64,000 bases of DNA, taken from contig NZ_JAAAMG010000002.1 in the NCBI RefSeq assembly GCF_010500815.1, positions 321,730 through 385,729 of the forward strand, read 5' to 3'. Under the pieces are notes generated by a model, which saw only the letters and a program-made list of their open reading frames with translations, made no database searches and was not told the DNA's origin. The translations under genes were made by a program, and so were the position numbers. Positions 61,863 through 64,000 of the stretch are shown here, piece by piece. Within the stretch, counting starts at the first letter, position 1; the number at the start of each line of letters is the position of its first letter. The DNA is from Jiella pacifica. Its GTDB lineage: Bacteria > Pseudomonadota > Alphaproteobacteria > Rhizobiales > Rhizobiaceae.

Positions 61863-62371
61863 TCGAACACCTCGTCCCGCGCCGCCGCGTCGTCGCGAAC
61901 CCCGTCGATGGGCCTGAAGAATTCGAGCAGGACGCCGGGCGAGGCCAGCGCCGCACCGACCGGGATCGCCGCATAGAACCAGGAAATCGGCACGCCGAGC
62001 ATCGCCACCTGCTGGGTCGAGACGCGGATCGTCATCGCCGTGCCGAACCAGACGAGGACGCCGAGAAAGCAAAGGATCAGCGCCATCACGACGAAGCCGA
62101 CGACGCGCTGCAGATGGTCCGGCAGGACGGAGCGGACGAATTCGAGCGGGATCATCGCGCTCAGGCGGAAACCGGCCCCCGCGACGAGGAAGACCATCCA
62201 GATGACGACGCCACGGGCCAGCACCTCCGACCATGCTGCCGCATCGCCGAGGATGAAGCGCGTGACGACCTGCCAGAAGACCAGCAGCGTCGCCAATGCG
62301 AGCAGCAGGGCCGCGAGATTGTGGGTGAGCGAGATCACCCGCTCGGCGACGTTGAGGGCGGTCTTGCGCAT
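61859..62371 (-). CDS. TRAP transporter small permease (DctQ family)
   Basis: A 170-residue protein with four membrane segments and the DctQ-type AAWSEVLARGVVIWMVFLVAG segment near 45-65. I chose ATG 62371, which has AAGG eight bases upstream; a GTG at 62380 is the alternative. The 216 bases between it and the binding-protein gene contain no clear terminator. Confidence 0.9.
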   Translation of the reverse strand: MRKTALNVAERVISLTHNLAALLLALATLLVFWQVVTRFILGDAAAWSEVLARGVVIWMVFLVAGAGFRLSAMIPLEFVRSVLPDHLQRVVGFVVMALILCFLGVLVWFGTAMTIRVSTQQVAMLGVPISWFYAAIPVGAALASPGVLLEFFRPIDGVRDDAAARDEVFE

Positions 62372-62587
62372 CGGCGACACCTTCGGGTGACAGAGACGGC
62401 GGGTGACAGGGACTGCGAGTGACGGGCGGCTGAGATCGGGGGCGTCAGCGGGCGGAGACGAGTACGAGCCGCACGGCTCGGCAAGATCGACACGTCAGAC
62501 GTCGCGGTTACGAACGGGTGGGACCGCTCTTGCCAGAATGCGGGCCCGGCCCCGCCTGTGAAAAGACGGAGCCGGACACGTCGATGC

Positions 62588-63565
62588 CTACTGCTGCGCG
62601 TCGCGGATCCGCTGGATCATCTGCTCGCCATATTCCTTGCCGTAGCGCTCGTAGGTCGGCTCGACGACGGACTGGAAGGCCGCCTTGTCGACGTCCTCGA
62701 CGACTTCCATCCCATGCTCGCGCATGGTCTTCACGCCATCCGCCTCGGTCTGGTCGACGACCTTGCGGGTCGCTTCGACGGCGGCCTGCGAAGCTTCCCT
62801 GATCCAGCCCTTCTCCTCGTCGGACAGCTGGTCCCAGTGGATCTTCGACATGGTGATCACCGCCGGCGAATAGACGTGGCCGGTGAGAGTCACGTATTTC
62901 TGCATGTCCCACATGTTGTTGGAGACGATGATCGGGATCGGGTTCTCCTGCCCGTCGATCGTGCCCTGCTGGAGCGAGGTCAGGACCTCCGTCCAGCTCA
63001 TCGGCGTCGGCGAGGCGCCGAGTTCCTTGAAGGCGTCGATATGGACCTGGTTCTCCATGGTCCGAAGCTTCAGCCCCGCGAGGTCTTCCGGCGTCTTCAC
63101 CGGATGGACCGAATTGGTGACGTGGCGAAAGCCGTTTTCCGACCAGGCCAGCCCGATCATGCCCTTGTCCTCGAACTTCGACAGCAGCTCCTGGCCGATC
63201 TCGCCATCGAGGATTTTTCGGGCGCTGGCGTAATCCTTGAAAAGGAAGGGAAAATCGAGGGCGTAGATCTCCGGCACAAATGAGCCGACTGGGCCGGTCG
63301 AGGTCATGGCAAGTTCGATCGTCCCGATCTGCTCGCCCTCCAGCAGCTCCCGCTCGCCGCCGAGCGAGCCGCCGGCCTTGACGTTGACGACGAAGTCTCC
63401 GCCCGAAAGCTCCTTCATCTTTTCGGCGAACGCCTTGGCACCTTGGCCATAGTGACCCTCGGGCGGCGTGACGATGGCAAAGTTCATTTCCTTCGCGTCC
63501 GCCATCGTCGTGGCGAGTGCGCTCGTCGCCAGCAACAATCCGGCGAGCATCGACCTGCAATTCAT
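62588..63565 (-). CDS. TRAP transporter substrate-binding protein (DctP family)
   Basis: A 325-residue periplasmic binding protein with a signal peptide (about 1-24, ending TMADA) and the DctP arginine region PEDLAGLKLRTMENQVHIDAFKELGASPTPM near 143-173, followed by QQGTIDGQENPI. I chose ATG 63565 behind GGGAGGAGAAAT; the frame is open to 63694, but that would cross the operator. First gene of the operon, divergent from the GntR regulator. The conserved arginine implies a carboxylate ligand. Confidence 0.92.
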   Translation of the reverse strand: MNCRSMLAGLLLATSALATTMADAKEMNFAIVTPPEGHYGQGAKAFAEKMKELSGGDFVVNVKAGGSLGGERELLEGEQIGTIELAMTSTGPVGSFVPEIYALDFPFLFKDYASARKILDGEIGQELLSKFEDKGMIGLAWSENGFRHVTNSVHPVKTPEDLAGLKLRTMENQVHIDAFKELGASPTPMSWTEVLTSLQQGTIDGQENPIPIIVSNNMWDMQKYVTLTGHVYSPAVITMSKIHWDQLSDEEKGWIREASQAAVEATRKVVDQTEADGVKTMREHGMEVVEDVDKAAFQSVVEPTYERYGKEYGEQMIQRIRDAQQ

Positions 63566-63664
63566 GGATTTCTCCTCCCGTTGAAAGGGCCGCCGAATGC
63601 GCCGCGCGTCTCCCTCGCGCCGGGCGCTGGCCCGATCGGCCCCAGTGTTTACACCAGATATCCG

Positions 63665-63679
63665 ATACGATATTCGTAT
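63665..63679. promoter_or_regulatory. GntR operator candidate
   Basis: A perfect 15-base palindrome ATACGA-TAT-TCGTAT in the short divergent region between the TRAP binding-protein gene and the GntR gene. Its right arm overlaps the ATG at 63678-63680 used as the GntR start. FadR-type GntR proteins bind short palindromes of this size, usually with autoregulation. Confidence 0.6.
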
Positions 63680-64000
63680 GGAAAGGAAAGCCATCGGTCA
63701 AGGACGCACTTTTTTGGTCGCGAGGGACGCATCATCCGGCTCGGCCGCGGACTGGCAAAGCGAGGCGAAGGACCAGATCACGCTGCGCCCCTCGCTCGGG
63801 GACGAGATCTATCAGCGCCTCGTCGACGACCTGATCTCGCTGCGCATCCCGCCCGGCGAGCGGCTTTCCATCGACGGGCTGGCGCGGCGCTTCGGCGTGT
63901 CGCAGACACCCACCAGGGCCGCCCTCATCCGCCTCGAAGCGGAGGGGCTCGTCGTCAAGAAGCAGTATTCCGGCTGGAGCGTCGGGCCGCTCCCGACGCT
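63678..64000 (+). CDS. GntR family transcriptional regulator (FadR subfamily), N-terminal part
   Basis: The gene runs off the window end. The visible 107 residues hold a complete GntR winged helix-turn-helix (about 38-100): LGDEIYQRLVDDLISLRIPP, then GERLSIDGLARRFGVSQTPT, then RAALIRLEAEGLVVKK. The start is uncertain: ATG 63678 lies in the palindrome without a ribosome binding site, and a TTG near 63713 after AAGGA is possible. It is divergent from the TRAP/dehydrogenase operon, which it should control. Confidence 0.87.
   Translation, partial: MERKAIGQGRTFLVARDASSGSAADWQSEAKDQITLRPSLGDEIYQRLVDDLISLRIPPGERLSIDGLARRFGVSQTPTRAALIRLEAEGLVVKKQYSGWSVGPLPT

Overview
The window is a gene-dense, GC-rich stretch of bacterial chromosome. 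It looks like an alphaproteobacterium, probably of the order Hyphomicrobiales (Rhizobiales). Reasons: a fabB-fabI pair like the rhizobial fabA-fabB-fabI arrangement, a CdhR/carnitine dehydrogenase locus with a dehydrogenase-thioesterase fusion, a long-form PyrE, and very many ABC and TRAP uptake systems. This placement is inferred from gene content only. I saw no rRNA, tRNA, CRISPR array, insertion sequence or phage gene.

Layout. (1) 1-8.9 kb, housekeeping: end of fabB, fabI, a Bax-inhibitor-1 family membrane protein, a polytopic glycosyltransferase-like membrane protein, a YbbA/YbbP-type ABC exporter divergent from the esterase tesA, and a TlpA-like thioredoxin. (2) 8.9-13.6 kb, carnitine catabolism: a CdhR-like regulator divergent from a BKACE cleavage enzyme, L-carnitine dehydrogenase fused to a thioesterase, and an orphan choline/carnitine-type binding protein. 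(3) 13.6-25.0 kb, a long minus-strand catabolic region: an enolase-superfamily enzyme and a LysR regulator, then a GlpD-like FAD enzyme, a polar amino-acid ABC transporter, a DgcA/TMADH-like demethylase-type flavoprotein, a haloacid dehalogenase-type HAD and a DAO oxidase. The substrate is unknown but is probably an N-methylated amino acid or betaine. (4) 25.4-31.3 kb: RidA, IclR, a second amino-acid ABC transporter and a SelA-fold PLP enzyme. (5) 31.3-38.1 kb: a LIV/HAAT-type ABC transporter divergent from an M20 deacylase and a PPOX-type flavoprotein. (6) 38.5-46.3 kb, an apparent N-heterocycle degradation operon: isochorismatase-like amidase, SsuABC-type transporter, SDR, dihydroorotase/allantoinase-like cyclic amidohydrolase and a deaminase-like amidohydrolase. 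(7) 46.5-56.2 kb: a LysR gene, then an XRE regulator followed by a TRAP transporter, PyrK, class 1B PyrD, an N-carbamoyl amino-acid amidohydrolase, a second-type PyrE and a small unknown protein. (8) 56.3-64 kb: a DUF4286-like protein, a decayed stretch with an RpiR remnant, a RuBisCO-like protein, a beta-hydroxyacid dehydrogenase, an internally deleted remnant of an isopropylmalate-dehydrogenase-family gene, a second TRAP transporter and the start of a GntR regulator.

The most interesting system is region 7, possibly together with region 6. The genes supply import, NAD-linked dihydroorotate dehydrogenase (PyrK+PyrD), ring opening (the cyclic amidohydrolase at 41181-42656) and removal of the carbamoyl group (M20 amidohydrolase). 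These are the steps of the orotate to dihydroorotate to N-carbamoylaspartate to aspartate route known from orotate-fermenting clostridia, with PyrE as a salvage branch. The XRE regulator has the same 14-base palindrome in its own promoter and directly before the TRAP operon promoter; the second copy contains the regulator's own stop codon.

Most operons are tightly coupled by ATGA, GTGA or TAATG overlaps. Convergent gene ends usually carry GC-rich hairpins. Start sites were often moved inward from the longest open frame using ribosome binding sites, signal peptides and family N-termini.
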